Assembly: GCA_028688905.1 (NCBI GenBank)
Contig: JAQTXH010000006.1
Span: 42,418-106,417, forward strand
Length of the DNA: 64,000 bases
Direction of reading: 5' to 3'
From: Acidiphilium sp.
GTDB lineage: Bacteria; Pseudomonadota; Alphaproteobacteria; Acetobacterales; Acetobacteraceae
In this document: positions 1-9,692 of the stretch, in pieces
How positions within the stretch are numbered: position 1 is the stretch's first letter
Layout of the letters: every line of letters begins with the position of its first letter
Notes under the pieces: model-generated
What the model was told of the DNA's origin: nothing
Database searches by the model: none
The model's input: the letters and a program-made list of their open reading frames with translations, nothing else
Program-made: the position numbers and the translations under genes

Positions 1-631
1 CGGTGCCGGCAAACAATACCAGCCCCCCGCCCGCCGGCCCGGCCGCCTGAACAATCGTGGTGCCGGTCGCCATGGCATGGATCAACGGTGTCGGATTATT
101 ATCGACCTGTATTGTTCCCTGCCGCCAGTTCGGCCGGGTCCACACCAGATAAATCGTCCACGCGGCTTCACGTCCCAGGTCGAAACTGGCGAGCGACAAG
201 CCCCAATCGGGATCGAGGCTTGGCCCATACTGCGCGATCGCCGCATCCGGGCTGCCGACAGCCCCCAGAAATCCGTTGACGCGTGGCACCACAAGCGTCG
301 GATTAGGCGCGGTATCCGCCACGAAATGAAAGGGCAATAACGTGACGTTATTGCCCGATTTGTCGGCCAGTGATCCCACCGTGCTGTTGGATACGTTCAG
401 CACATTGCCACTCAAATCGAGCACCGCGCCGAGCGCCCCGGCATCCCACCAGCCGGAAAGCCCGGCAATCGCCGAGGGAAAGGGACCGGAAAATCCACCC
501 GATGCCGGCGCACCCCCCGTTCCCACACCCCCCGTTCCCGCACCCCCCGTTCCGGCCCCCAAGGCTTGCGTGAGAATACGCCCCGTCGTCGTGGCCAAAA
601 CGGCACCGCGCGTCACCGCCATCAGCGCCAT
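1..631 (-). CDS. Tail fibre-like protein with glycine-rich linker and lectin-type fold (partial, C-terminus outside window)
   Basis: An open frame starts at the ATG at 629-631, two bases after the stop of the upstream fibre gene, and stays open to the edge of the window (about 210 codons seen). After about 20 residues there is a repeated GTGG linker. Next comes the motif IAGLSGWWDAG followed by LADKSGN, which is typical of LamG/concanavalin-like domains in phage fibres and receptor-binding proteins. It is probably part of the host-recognition cassette. Function is inferred from position and this motif; the C-terminal part, where receptor specificity would lie, is not visible. Confidence 0.7.
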   Translation of the reverse strand, partial: MALMAVTRGAVLATTTGRILTQALGAGTGGAGTGGVGTGGAPASGGFSGPFPSAIAGLSGWWDAGALGAVLDLSGNVLNVSNSTVGSLADKSGNNVTLLPFHFVADTAPNPTLVVPRVNGFLGAVGSPDAAIAQYGPSLDPDWGLSLASFDLGREAAWTIYLVWTRPNWRQGTIQVDNNPTPLIHAMATGTTIVQAAGPAGGGLVLFAGT

Positions 632-633
632 GA

Positions 634-2535
634 TCAGGTCACCTCAATCGTGAAAGCCGAAACCGTCGCCGCCGTGCCGCTCGCGGTCTCGACCCAGACG
701 TAATACGTCCCCGCGGTGGAAGGGATTGTCGCATAGGCGGCCCAGACCGAATTATTGTCGATAATCGAAACCGCCTGCCAACCAGCGGTCGGCACCACCG
801 TATTACTGGTCGAAAACGCGATCTGGGTTGCGGTCGTCTGCGCCGGACTCACCCCGCCGTTCAGCGCCATGGTGCCGGACCCTGCCGGCACGCTGCTCGG
901 CGCGGGTTGGTTGATCGTGTAGGCAATCGCCGGAATACTTGCCGATACAGTCATCGCCGCGGAAATCGCCTGCACGGCGGTATCGTTAGTCTGCTGTGCC
1001 CAAATATAAAAGCTTCCCGCCGCCGCGCCAGCGGTCAGCGCGGCGCTCCAATTCGTGCCACTGACACTCGCGATCACCAAACTGGTCGGCGCGGCGGTAG
1101 TACTTGCCGACAATCCCACCTGCACCGCCGTTCCGGCCGGAGACACCGTGCCGCTCACCGCAATCGCGCCCCCCGCTATGACATTTGCCGGAATGGTGCC
1201 GATCCCGATCGAAGCCGCTGCCACGCTGAACGGTGGGCTGGTGCCAAATATGGTGGGATTCGCGTGATCGCGCACCAGCAGCGTATAGGTTCCCACCGCA
1301 AGGCCCGGCATCTGGAAACTATAGCCACCGGCCCCGATCACCGGCGCATTCGCGGCAATCCAGGTGGTACCGTCGGTCGAATAATCGAGTGCCGCCGGTG
1401 CCTCGTCGAACAGCCCCCCGGTCACCAGAATGGCGGTACCCAGCGCCGGTGCCGCGATTGTGTTCACCGTAATTGTCGGCACGGATGGCACGGCACCTCC
1501 CCACCACACGATCGAGCCACCCGAATAGGTCAGCGCCACAATCGTGGTCTCTGCCCCCGGTGGCAGGGTAGCCCCGCCGTTGCCCGAGGTGATGCCGGTT
1601 CCCATCGTCACTGTGCCGGCTGAAAGATTGATCAGCCGGCAGGAAAATCCACTGCCCATGTTCGTAAAATTGGCCGACAGTGTCATCGGCTGGCTGGCCA
1701 CCAATATGCGCTGGTTATGGGTGGTCGCATCCAGCACCGTATTCGCGGTGAGTTCGACGACGCCTGGCCGCAGGGTCGGAATCTTCTGCGCCACATAGGT
1801 CCAGATCGCGGCAAAGCTCTGGCTCGAGAGGGCGTTGCCCCCCTGCGCCACCAGCAACTGATCGGAATCCGCCGCCGGCCCCGCTGCCGGCAATTGATCG
1901 ATCGTCTGCCCACCGATCAACTGCTGATAGGTGATCCACGCGTTCGCGCCATTCTGCCAGATCGCGACGTAATCGGTCGCGCCAATGGTACTCGCCGCGT
2001 TTGCCGTGGCGGGTGCCGCCAACCCCGTTCCCTGCGGCCCCATCGGCCCCATGGCACCTTGCGGGCCTGGCGCGCCGTTCGGCCCCGGCGGGCCGGCGGG
2101 TCCGGCAATCGCCCCCGCCGTGACGCTCAACGTTCCATTCGGATCGATCGCAATCCCGGAACCAGCGGCAAACAACCCCCGCAAATCGGCCACCGGCAGG
2201 CGCGCCGGGGCACCGGCGGCATTCACGATCACCTCATCGCCACTTGCAAAACTGCCGAGCAGGGGAAACGCAAGATGGTCCGTACCGGTCGCCGCCAATG
2301 TCGTCGCCGACAAGGCAAGTCCGGCACCCAGTGTGAGCGCCTCGGGTGCGCCCGCTCCCGCGCTGGCACGCCCGAGGACATCGCCGGTCGGCAGGACAAT
2401 CTCGGTCTGAAGCCCCGCCGTAATCTGCGCCACCGTCGCCGCGTAGAGCGTGCCGTTCTGCGATAGCGGCACCAGATCGCCGTACCCAACCGTGACTACG
2501 GTGGGAAGCTGCGGAATTGTCGTCATTTCATCCAA
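634..2535 (-). CDS. Tail fibre with collagen-like segment
   Basis: This 633-residue structural protein shares an N-terminal module with the neighbouring spike gene: a short QLP motif, then a 'Q/SQNG' element, an 'AATVAQITAG' helix and a 'GAGLALSATTLAA' strand. This is probably the shared tail-attachment region. It is followed by a collagen-like run (GPAGPPGPNGAPGPQG) around residues 140-165 and then repeated beta-rich, Ig-like blocks to the C-terminus. Start: the TTG/ATG at 2535 or the internal ATG at 2526 both fit an AAGGA upstream; the second would give MTTIPQLP, matching the paralogue's MPTIGQLP. It probably acts in host binding. Confidence 0.7.
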   Translation of the reverse strand: MDEMTTIPQLPTVVTVGYGDLVPLSQNGTLYAATVAQITAGLQTEIVLPTGDVLGRASAGAGAPEALTLGAGLALSATTLAATGTDHLAFPLLGSFASGDEVIVNAAGAPARLPVADLRGLFAAGSGIAIDPNGTLSVTAGAIAGPAGPPGPNGAPGPQGAMGPMGPQGTGLAAPATANAASTIGATDYVAIWQNGANAWITYQQLIGGQTIDQLPAAGPAADSDQLLVAQGGNALSSQSFAAIWTYVAQKIPTLRPGVVELTANTVLDATTHNQRILVASQPMTLSANFTNMGSGFSCRLINLSAGTVTMGTGITSGNGGATLPPGAETTIVALTYSGGSIVWWGGAVPSVPTITVNTIAAPALGTAILVTGGLFDEAPAALDYSTDGTTWIAANAPVIGAGGYSFQMPGLAVGTYTLLVRDHANPTIFGTSPPFSVAAASIGIGTIPANVIAGGAIAVSGTVSPAGTAVQVGLSASTTAAPTSLVIASVSGTNWSAALTAGAAAGSFYIWAQQTNDTAVQAISAAMTVSASIPAIAYTINQPAPSSVPAGSGTMALNGGVSPAQTTATQIAFSTSNTVVPTAGWQAVSIIDNNSVWAAYATIPSTAGTYYVWVETASGTAATVSAFTIEVT

Positions 2536-2573
2536 TCCTTGTCGCGCGGTTCAGGGGTTGTCCGGCCGATCGG

Positions 2574-5117
2574 CTACGCCACCGCCACCCAGCCGGTCGC
2601 ATCCGTCGCGGTCTGCTTGACCCAATAGGTTGCCCCAACCCCGCCATTGAGGTTGCGGAAACATGACCCCGGCGTCGCCGTCACCACGCCCAGGGGCGAT
2701 CCCCGTCCGATCAAGGTCATGCATCCGGTCGGCTCGGTGCCGGAAATCAATCGCACCCCGCCACCGCTCGCCGGACACAGCTTCACATCCCCGCTCTGGC
2801 TTTGGAACGTCACGCTGCCATCGCCGTCCGGTGACACATAGTCCGATTGCATGAACCGCACGGCCTGCCAGGCCCCCGCGGCACCTTCCCACTCGATCAC
2901 GGCACCGGCCGGCACCGTTACGGCGGACCCCGTCCAGTTATTTTGGGCCGGTTCACTGCCAGCCGCGGCAAACCCGGTCGGTGCCAGGCAATGCACCGCA
3001 AGCCGCTTCCCCTGCACAACGGGCAACCCGACCTGCGCTACCGCCGTCGCCCCGGTGCCATTGCCGCCGATGAGAACCTGCGTGCCGGCGTCATACCCGC
3101 TACCGGCATCGCCGATAACAACGCCGATCACCGTGCCATTCGCCACCCATGCCGTAGCGCTCGCGCCACTGCCCGCCCCGGTGATCGACACCGTGGCGTT
3201 CGTGTAATTCGACCCGCCATTGATCACTTTGATAAAACTGATCTGCCCCGCCATGCTCCGCGCGGTCGCGCTGACCATGCTCGCAATCAAGCCGGAACTC
3301 TGCGAGACCGCGACACGGTCGATCAGATCGGGAAACACGAGCGTGTTGACCCCGCTCGACGCCGTTGGATTGACCGCGAACGACTCCGAATAATTCACCA
3401 CATTGCCGCGCAGAACCATCGAGTCGGTGAAGGGAACCAGCGCATTCAGCGGATCACCCGAAACGCCGGACGACACGACGTTATCCGCGATCACCACAAG
3501 CTGCGGCGCATCTCGCAGCACAATCCCCGATCCGCCCGCACCATACCCGACATAATTTCCAATAATCGACAAATTATTGCAGCTGATTCCAAAGTTCTGG
3601 CCGCGCCCATCAGATTCTACATTCAGTGCAATAATCCCAATCCCGCAATCCTGAACATAATTACCCCGAACCGTACAATTCTGCGACCCACCAATACCAA
3701 TACCTATACTTGGTCCATCAATATAATTTCCGGAAATATCAACAAAAATCGATCCCCCTGCATCGATACCAAACCCGCCCGATCCGGTGATCATGTTATC
3801 CGCGATCCGGCAGTACCCGGTATTGGCCAGCATACCACCACCCGCCGGACCATTGTTGACGATCAGATTGCCACAAACCAGTATATTTCTGCCAGAAATC
3901 GAAATTCCGTAACTTGTATTATTGAATACACAATTGTTGGCAACCAGCCCGCCCAGAACATCCGGGTTTGCATTGCCATAAATGCTCGGCTCACGATTCG
4001 TTGCATTGAAATTACCGACCGATATACCGGTCTGATTATTCCAGCACGTGTTCCCAACCATCTGCACATCGCGGATTTTCAGAACAAAGCTTGGATCCTG
4101 ACTATCGACATAAATCCCGTTGCGCGCATTGTCATGGGCCCGGCAGCTTGTCACCGCGACCGCATCGCACGCGGCGACCCACATGCCGTCCACGGCATTC
4201 GCCGTGAATTCGCAGTCGTGAATATGGTGGCGCGTTAGCGCCGGATCGCTGGGCGCAATCGCAAGCCCCCAGCCATAAATCGATCCCATCGCGTTGCGGA
4301 ACAACGACCGGGTGATATTCGCACCGGTGCATGAGGCCTGCACCACCACGCCCCAGGTATCCGCCGTTATCGACGGGTTCGCGTCAAACACAATGCCATC
4401 GGCAAAAAACTGTGTTGCACTGATACTGATCCACGCCGGTGTGGCCGAAATCCCGCTCTGACTTTGTGCGCCCCGCGTCAACACTGTCGTACCCGCCACG
4501 CCGAGCAGCACAGCGCATGAGCCGCCAATATCGCACTCGCCGTCGATCCGGTACGTCGCCGGTCCCAGCCGCACCGGATAGCCCGAGGCCAGTGCGGCGA
4601 TCAACGCCGCCGCATCATTGGTCACCCCGTCGCCGACCGCACCAAAATCTTCGATGGCGACCGCATTCATCCCCATGGCGGCCAGCGTCCGCAGCGTGTT
4701 GGCCCCTGCCGCCATCGCCTGAAAGCTCCCGGCTTGAATGCCGGAAACCCCTGAAATACCCTGCATGAATGCCGTGTAGGGCAATACGCTGTTGACGCCC
4801 GATTGCCCAAACGCCACCAGATCGGTCGTGCAGGGCGACGTTCCCGCCGGCAATTCCGCAATCTCGAACGGTGCCGCCGCCGCCGACAACGTGGTTCCGT
4901 TCAGCGCCAGATTAGCCCCAATGCTGATCGCAACCGGACTAGCCACCCCCGGCCCCACACCGCCGAGCAAGGTGCCCTGCGGCAACGCCAGCGCCTGCTG
5001 CATCCCGGCCAGAATCTGCGCCCGCGTCGCCGCAACGGTCGCGCCGTTCTGAAACACCGGCAGTTCATCGCTATCCGAAACCGATGCGGTACCGGGCAAC
5101 TGTCCAATCGTTGGCAT
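2574..5117 (-). CDS. Tail spike with right-handed beta-helix (pectate-lyase-like)
   Basis: 847 residues. The N-terminal adaptor (MPTIGQLP, VFQNG, ATRAQILAGM, GANLALNGTTLSA) resembles that of the next fibre. At about residue 155 the sequence EDFGAVGDGVTNDAAAL matches the pectate-lyase-3 / tailspike motif. The following several hundred residues are rich in short Asn/Gly/Val repeats (GNYVQ, NNGI-type) expected of a parallel beta-helix. Such spikes commonly bind or cleave surface polysaccharide. No catalytic residues can be assigned by eye. It lies within the fibre cassette at the end of the late operon. Confidence 0.75.
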   Translation of the reverse strand: MPTIGQLPGTASVSDSDELPVFQNGATVAATRAQILAGMQQALALPQGTLLGGVGPGVASPVAISIGANLALNGTTLSAAAAPFEIAELPAGTSPCTTDLVAFGQSGVNSVLPYTAFMQGISGVSGIQAGSFQAMAAGANTLRTLAAMGMNAVAIEDFGAVGDGVTNDAAALIAALASGYPVRLGPATYRIDGECDIGGSCAVLLGVAGTTVLTRGAQSQSGISATPAWISISATQFFADGIVFDANPSITADTWGVVVQASCTGANITRSLFRNAMGSIYGWGLAIAPSDPALTRHHIHDCEFTANAVDGMWVAACDAVAVTSCRAHDNARNGIYVDSQDPSFVLKIRDVQMVGNTCWNNQTGISVGNFNATNREPSIYGNANPDVLGGLVANNCVFNNTSYGISISGRNILVCGNLIVNNGPAGGGMLANTGYCRIADNMITGSGGFGIDAGGSIFVDISGNYIDGPSIGIGIGGSQNCTVRGNYVQDCGIGIIALNVESDGRGQNFGISCNNLSIIGNYVGYGAGGSGIVLRDAPQLVVIADNVVSSGVSGDPLNALVPFTDSMVLRGNVVNYSESFAVNPTASSGVNTLVFPDLIDRVAVSQSSGLIASMVSATARSMAGQISFIKVINGGSNYTNATVSITGAGSGASATAWVANGTVIGVVIGDAGSGYDAGTQVLIGGNGTGATAVAQVGLPVVQGKRLAVHCLAPTGFAAAGSEPAQNNWTGSAVTVPAGAVIEWEGAAGAWQAVRFMQSDYVSPDGDGSVTFQSQSGDVKLCPASGGGVRLISGTEPTGCMTLIGRGSPLGVVTATPGSCFRNLNGGVGATYWVKQTATDATGWVAVA

Positions 5118-5127
5118 GAAAACCCCT

Positions 5128-5631
5128 TCAATCCGCAGTAATCGGCTGACCGGACGGGCTGGTCAGCGGCACGCCGCCCAGCGTCGTGATCGCGGTTGGC
5201 GGTGCCGGCACCGCAGCCAGGGCCACCACCGGCAGGGCAATACTGCGGGCAAAACTTCGCCCGCACGCTGTCGAAATCCCAATGGTTACGGTGTAATCGG
5301 TTCCCGGTTGCCCCGCCGTCAGCCACAACACCGCCCGCGTGCCATCGGCCGCCGAAGACGCCAGCGTCAGATCGCCCGGATTATTCGGCGAGATCGCAAC
5401 ACTCATCGACGCAATCGTGTCCCCCGGATTCCCCGTCAGGGCCGGCGCGATCTCGAACACATAGTCCAGCGTATCGCCAGGGTCTTTCTCAGGCCACGTC
5501 AATGGTTGTGGCGGCTGCAGGGCCAGCCCGCGTGGCGTCGGAATGAACCCCTCGATCTCGATCAGCCGCGCCGATGATACTTGCCAGACATAGCTGGCCG
5601 GCGTCGTGGTTCCGCTCATGATTTGCTCCAC
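5128..5631 (-). CDS. Phage tail protein of unknown function
   Basis: 167 residues between the glycine-rich fibre gene and the spike. It has an aromatic-rich N-terminus and then a predicted beta-rich body (VWQVSSARLIEIEGF; TDYTVTIGISTACGRSFARS) reminiscent of small fibre-tail adaptor proteins that precede tail fibres. The start could be M1 at 5631 or the ATG five codons in. No catalytic motif, signal peptide or membrane segment is visible. I assign it to the tail only from context. Confidence 0.55.
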   Translation of the reverse strand: MEQIMSGTTTPASYVWQVSSARLIEIEGFIPTPRGLALQPPQPLTWPEKDPGDTLDYVFEIAPALTGNPGDTIASMSVAISPNNPGDLTLASSAADGTRAVLWLTAGQPGTDYTVTIGISTACGRSFARSIALPVVALAAVPAPPTAITTLGGVPLTSPSGQPITAD

Positions 5632-6888
5632 TCAGTATTCGACGATCACGATGCCCGGCGCGCCCTGCCCACCCAGGCTTCCCGCCGGGTTGCCGCCGCT
5701 GGTGGTCGTGCCACCGCCGCCGCCGCCGCCGCCAAACCCGGTGGCGGCAAAACCCGCGACCGGTCCGCTGGCACCACGGCCGCGTCCCGCACCCCCGCCG
5801 TCGCCACCCCGGCACGCAATGGTGATACCGTCGCAACCCATGGCCCCGCCTTGAACGATCCGCGCACCCAACCCGATGCCGCCGGTTCCGCCTGCGGTCG
5901 CGAACAGGGTCGCGGTGCCGCCTTGGCCGCCACTGCCCCCGGACGCCGATAAATACGTGCCGAAACTCGAGGTTCCGCCGGCACCGCCATTCCCCGGCGA
6001 CGTCGTCGGCACGCCCGCCGCGCCCACGGTCACGGGGATCGACTGCCCCGGTACCAGCCCGGTCACAATGTCGATCGCGGTGCCGCCTTCGCCACCGCCG
6101 GCACCCGGCAGGGTCGCGTGATACCCGGCCGCGCCGCCACCGCCGACCACCTTCACCCGAACCTGACCGACACCTGCCGGAACCACGAAGCTGCCGGACA
6201 GGTCGAACACCTGCATCGCCGAAAAACCAGGCCGCAACTGGGGTAATTTGAAACTCAGGAACGGCGCGGCCGGCAGCGTGATAATATCCGCAGCGGTAAT
6301 CGCGCTCTGCCCGTAGTTCACCGTAACCACGTACAGACCGACCCAGCCGGCATCCACCGCCGGCGTCGTCTGTGTCCCCGCGCTGGCCGCCGCGCCAGGC
6401 TTCACCTGCAACTGCACCCGCTCGATCCGCATCGTGTTCTGTGCGCCACCGGTATTGTCAGGTCCGGAATAGGGCACCGAAGGTGTGGCCGCATTCACAT
6501 ACGGCAGCACGACCGGCGCTGTGTCGGTTTCAGAAAACGTCGCCTCGATCAGGTAATTCACCGACTGGCCCGAACTCGCCGGTGCCGCCAGGCTGAAGGT
6601 GACCGGGTCAAGATTGATCCCGGTTTTGACGATCTGCTCAGCCTGACTGGCCGTCAGGCTGCCATAAGCATTGGCATCGACCGGCCCGAACTGGGTGATC
6701 GACCCCGGTGCCACCGTCACCGTCAGTGCGGCGGGTACCGTTGGCGCGCAGCCCAGGCCATCGGCGACCATCCCGGTGCCGAACACCGCCGCGCTCAGTG
6801 CTCCGAGTCCCACCATGACGTTGCGATTGATGTTGAGAATATCGGTGTCGAGCGGAATTGCGCCCGGGTAGACGATCGTGCGATCCAT
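5632..6888 (-). CDS. Glycine-rich tail fibre protein
   Basis: 418 residues. The N-terminal half (MDRTIVYPGAIPLDTDILN...) resembles phage baseplate/tail proteins that anchor fibres. From about residue 215 the motif DLSGSFVVPAGVGQVRVKVVGGGG opens a long glycine-rich domain with GGGGG runs, ending GAPGIVIVEY. This is the layout of glycine-rich tip domains in many phage fibres, where polyglycine helices support exposed loops. It probably takes part in adsorption. The stop (5632) lies immediately next to the start of the following gene. Confidence 0.65.
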   Translation of the reverse strand: MDRTIVYPGAIPLDTDILNINRNVMVGLGALSAAVFGTGMVADGLGCAPTVPAALTVTVAPGSITQFGPVDANAYGSLTASQAEQIVKTGINLDPVTFSLAAPASSGQSVNYLIEATFSETDTAPVVLPYVNAATPSVPYSGPDNTGGAQNTMRIERVQLQVKPGAAASAGTQTTPAVDAGWVGLYVVTVNYGQSAITAADIITLPAAPFLSFKLPQLRPGFSAMQVFDLSGSFVVPAGVGQVRVKVVGGGGAAGYHATLPGAGGGEGGTAIDIVTGLVPGQSIPVTVGAAGVPTTSPGNGGAGGTSSFGTYLSASGGSGGQGGTATLFATAGGTGGIGLGARIVQGGAMGCDGITIACRGGDGGGAGRGRGASGPVAGFAATGFGGGGGGGGTTTSGGNPAGSLGGQGAPGIVIVEY

Positions 6889-6940
6889 GGAATATCCTTT
6901 ATTTGATCGTGAAAATCAGGCGGTCGCGCGGGGCGTCCCG

Positions 6941-7618
6941 TCAGTCCGACAGGCGGGTCCACGCAACGGCACCAGCCGGCAAAACCGCGACAATCGCCGC
7001 ATAAATGTCAGAATCCGTCGTCAATCCAGGGTCGTCGGCCAGATCGCTCCAGGCCATCGGCACACACCCATATCCGCCCGGCCCCAGATTATAACCGCCA
7101 TCGTTGCCCGAAGACGAAACAACCGGTCGAAACGCCATGACAAAACATTGATACGGCAACGCAAGACTACCATAGCCACCAGCCGTGTTATATCCCAGCG
7201 TATTACTGTCATAACCGCCAGTATCGCCTGTATTGAACGGCTCGAATACATTGGGTGTCCGTCCGGTCTCGGCGATCAGCCCCGCAACCAGCGCGGCCCG
7301 CGTCGCCCGAGGTGCGAGCAGATTGGCCCTGATCCTGGCGCTGAACATCGCATCGGTTTCGCCAGCCCGGCGCGCCAGGCTCGCACCAAAAAAATCCTGC
7401 GCCGCGATATCCAAAAACGGCCCGGTCGCCGTGGCAATCCGGGTCTGCGTCGTCGCAAACCCGATCAGCGCGTACAGCGCCGCCCACAGTGTCGCGACCC
7501 CACCCAATACCATATCGAGCACGGGCGTCGCGTCGGCGAACCAGCCCGCCGGCAACACCGATTTCAGCCGCGCCACCATATCGGCAACACCGCCGGTCGA
7601 AACCCCGGTTCCGCTCAT
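6941..7618 (-). CDS. Baseplate wedge / tail protein, Mu gp48-YmfQ-like
   Basis: 225 residues, three bases after the baseplate J gene. The N-terminal 'LKSVLPAGWFAD...' and middle 'FGASLARRAGETDAMFSARIRANLL' parts resemble the YmfQ/DUF2313 and Mu gp48 group that follows gp47 in contractile phages. The internal segment rich in Gly/Tyr (GGYDSNTLGYNTAGGYG) is unusual and may be a surface loop. Gene order (V, gp46, J, gp48) supports the call more than the sequence does. Confidence 0.6.
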   Translation of the reverse strand: MSGTGVSTGGVADMVARLKSVLPAGWFADATPVLDMVLGGVATLWAALYALIGFATTQTRIATATGPFLDIAAQDFFGASLARRAGETDAMFSARIRANLLAPRATRAALVAGLIAETGRTPNVFEPFNTGDTGGYDSNTLGYNTAGGYGSLALPYQCFVMAFRPVVSSSGNDGGYNLGPGGYGCVPMAWSDLADDPGLTTDSDIYAAIVAVLPAGAVAWTRLSD

Positions 7619-7621
7619 GGC

Positions 7622-8746
7622 TCAGGCCACACTGATCGTGCCGACCCGCACCGCGCCAAATAACGGCGGTACGAGGTCTGCCATTGTGCCGTTCAGCATT
7701 GTGTCGGTCACGTTGATCACAGTATTCGAAGCATCGTAAGCAATCTGAGCCAGCCTGGAATAGGGCAAACCCGCCCCCACCGGCAGGCTCTCTATGTAGG
7801 CCGCCAACGCATCGTTGACCGCACCGATCACCACCTGTGACTGCGCATTCTGCGTCAGCGCCAGCGTCATCGCCACGTCGGCCACCACCACCACCGGCCC
7901 CTGAACCGCAAACCGCGTTCCTATTGGCCGCACGGCGTTTACCGCCTGCGCCACCGTCGCCAGCAAGCTCGCCGGCGGCGCGCCGGTTCCATTGTCCACG
8001 GTTACAACAAAGTTACCCAGGCTGACCGCTCCGGTCTGATCGACATTCTCCGCAATCGAGACCGACAACCCCTGCTGCACCCCCACAACGGTGGCCTCGA
8101 TGGCACCCAGTGTCGCCCGCGACAGGCTTGCCAGATAATTACCGAACCGCGCCTTGAACGCCGCGTCGCTTTCGCCGTCCAATCCACCCGTCATCGGTGC
8201 TGCATTACCGACAGTATCGACCCCCGGAATCGCACTGGTCAACAAACCAATCGTTCCCGCCAATACATCACCGGCCGAACCCGCTACAGTGGCACTCACC
8301 GGCAAATCAATCGAGGCAATACCCGCCGCAAGACTATAACCGACCCGCACAACCGAATAGGCGGCGTTCGTGTTATCGGCCGTCACCATGAAACTCTGGC
8401 TGCCATCGCTGGTCATCACCGTGGTTCCCACCGGCACGAATGCCGCGAGAACCGGCGCGAACCGCGCAAACGTCACCATCCCGGCGGCTTGCGACGCCGG
8501 TAGCCGGACAAACCCGAAATCCGCGCCAAAACTATCGCAATCCACCCCGCTGCTGGTCGCCAACCGGGTCGTCTGCAAGACCTCGACGATCAACCACTGC
8601 AACCACAATCCCAGCGACGCATTCGCCTCCAGAATCGCCCGCAACACCGACCCCACGGTCAAATCCAGAACCTGCGTCGCGGCCCCCTGCACGGCAGCCG
8701 CCATCTGCTCCACCATCGCGGTGAAGGTCTGCAACGATAATTGCAT
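7622..8746 (-). CDS. Baseplate J-like protein (Mu gp47 / P2 gpJ family)
   Basis: 374 residues. The N-terminus (VGSVLRAILEANASLGLWLQWLI) and the segment CDSFGADFGFVRLPASQAAG are recognisable features of baseplate J proteins, which form the wedge linking hub and tail fibres. The middle 'GESDAAFKARFGNYLASLSRATLGAIEATV' block is also typical. It follows the gp46-like gene and precedes the gp48-like gene in the expected order for contractile baseplates. Length is normal for the family. Confidence 0.8.
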   Translation of the reverse strand: MQLSLQTFTAMVEQMAAAVQGAATQVLDLTVGSVLRAILEANASLGLWLQWLIVEVLQTTRLATSSGVDCDSFGADFGFVRLPASQAAGMVTFARFAPVLAAFVPVGTTVMTSDGSQSFMVTADNTNAAYSVVRVGYSLAAGIASIDLPVSATVAGSAGDVLAGTIGLLTSAIPGVDTVGNAAPMTGGLDGESDAAFKARFGNYLASLSRATLGAIEATVVGVQQGLSVSIAENVDQTGAVSLGNFVVTVDNGTGAPPASLLATVAQAVNAVRPIGTRFAVQGPVVVVADVAMTLALTQNAQSQVVIGAVNDALAAYIESLPVGAGLPYSRLAQIAYDASNTVINVTDTMLNGTMADLVPPLFGAVRVGTISVA

Positions 8747-8784
8747 GAAATATCCTCTGAAGCGCGAAAAGACCGTTCCGCCGA

Positions 8785-9147
8785 TCAGCCCGGCAGCGTC
8801 AGCGCCGTACTCTGCCCGGTGATCGCATCCTGATAGGCAATCGTCATCGCAATCCCCGATGGATTATCCTGATCCACCACAATCTGCGGCAACGGCGATT
8901 GCGCCACCCGGCTCTCCGCCTGCATCTGCGCCCGCGCCACCGCGGTCACCGCACCCACGGCACCGGCCGCCCCGACAAACCGACCCAACCCGGCACCGTA
9001 AGTCAGTTGCCAGATATAATCGCCGGGATTCGTCAGCAGCCGCCGCAACACCCGTTGCTCGGTCAACCCCGATCCGCTGGCCAGCGCCAGATCGCCCGAC
9101 ACCCCAATCGCCAGATCGCCGCCGAACACCACCGAAGCATCCGCCAT
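8785..9147 (-). CDS. Baseplate protein, Mu gp46 / gpW-gp25-like
   Basis: About 120 residues. The segment LRRLLTNPGDYIWQLTYGAGLGRFVG is the conserved 'L.T..GD...YGSxL' type of region seen in gp46/gp25-like baseplate wedge proteins. The ATG at 9145-9147 overlaps the spike gene's stop by one base; a GTG one codon earlier is also possible. It sits between the spike (gpV) and baseplate J genes, as in Mu- and P2-like phages. Confidence 0.7.
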   Translation of the reverse strand: MADASVVFGGDLAIGVSGDLALASGSGLTEQRVLRRLLTNPGDYIWQLTYGAGLGRFVGAAGAVGAVTAVARAQMQAESRVAQSPLPQIVVDQDNPSGIAMTIAYQDAITGQSTALTLPG

Positions 9148-9692
9148 CACACCACCGCCGATGGCGTGCCGGTCTGCCCGCCCTGCGGATCAGGGTGTAC
9201 ATGCCCATCATAAGCCTGGCGCAACGTGTCGACACTTCCGTGCTGACCCCCCAAATCGGAAATCCCGCCGCTGACCATCAAATTTCCCTCAATCGAAACC
9301 GTGCTTGCCTGCAATGCGATCGTCCCATCGTTCTTGAGCTTGATGAACGACCCGGTCTGATGCACCAGCCAGAACTCCCCCACCGGCGCCCCCGGCGTCG
9401 GCTCCGCATTCGACCACACCCGCCCGATCACCACGGCCTGCTCGGCATCGCCCTCCTGACCGAGCACCATCACCTGATCGCCCGGCGACAGCGGTGCGGC
9501 CATGCCCCAGCCCGCGCCAATCCACCCACTCAGCACCGGCAACCAGCCCGACAGCAAATTTTCCGGCTGCATCGTCACCCGCGCCGCATAGGCGGTCGGA
9601 TCGAAACTCGCCACCACGCCAAACCGCGCCTGCCCGCTCATCCCGTCCAGCGCCGCCGCCCGCACCTTCACCGCATTCCAAAATGCGTCCAT
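9147..9692 (-). CDS. Baseplate assembly protein V / central spike
   Basis: About 181 residues. It has an OB-fold-like first half (ARFGVVASFDPTAYAARVTMQ ... PLSPGDQVMVLGQEGDAEQAVVIGRVW) and a beta-rich second half with short repeats (GTIALQASTVSIEGNLMVSGG), matching gpV/gp45-type membrane-piercing spikes. The C-terminus DGHVHPDPQGG holds two histidines of the kind that bind metal at the tip of such spikes. Adjacent to the gpD-like hub gene and overlapping both neighbours by a few bases, which implies coupled translation. Confidence 0.75.
   Translation of the reverse strand: MDAFWNAVKVRAAALDGMSGQARFGVVASFDPTAYAARVTMQPENLLSGWLPVLSGWIGAGWGMAAPLSPGDQVMVLGQEGDAEQAVVIGRVWSNAEPTPGAPVGEFWLVHQTGSFIKLKNDGTIALQASTVSIEGNLMVSGGISDLGGQHGSVDTLRQAYDGHVHPDPQGGQTGTPSAVV

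Noticed and set aside
907..1623. Plus-strand 238-codon frame inside the tail-fibre gene
   Set aside because: Arg/His-rich shadow of the real minus-strand gene, no family features, no ribosome site; the same applies to many other plus-strand frames across 1-22137.
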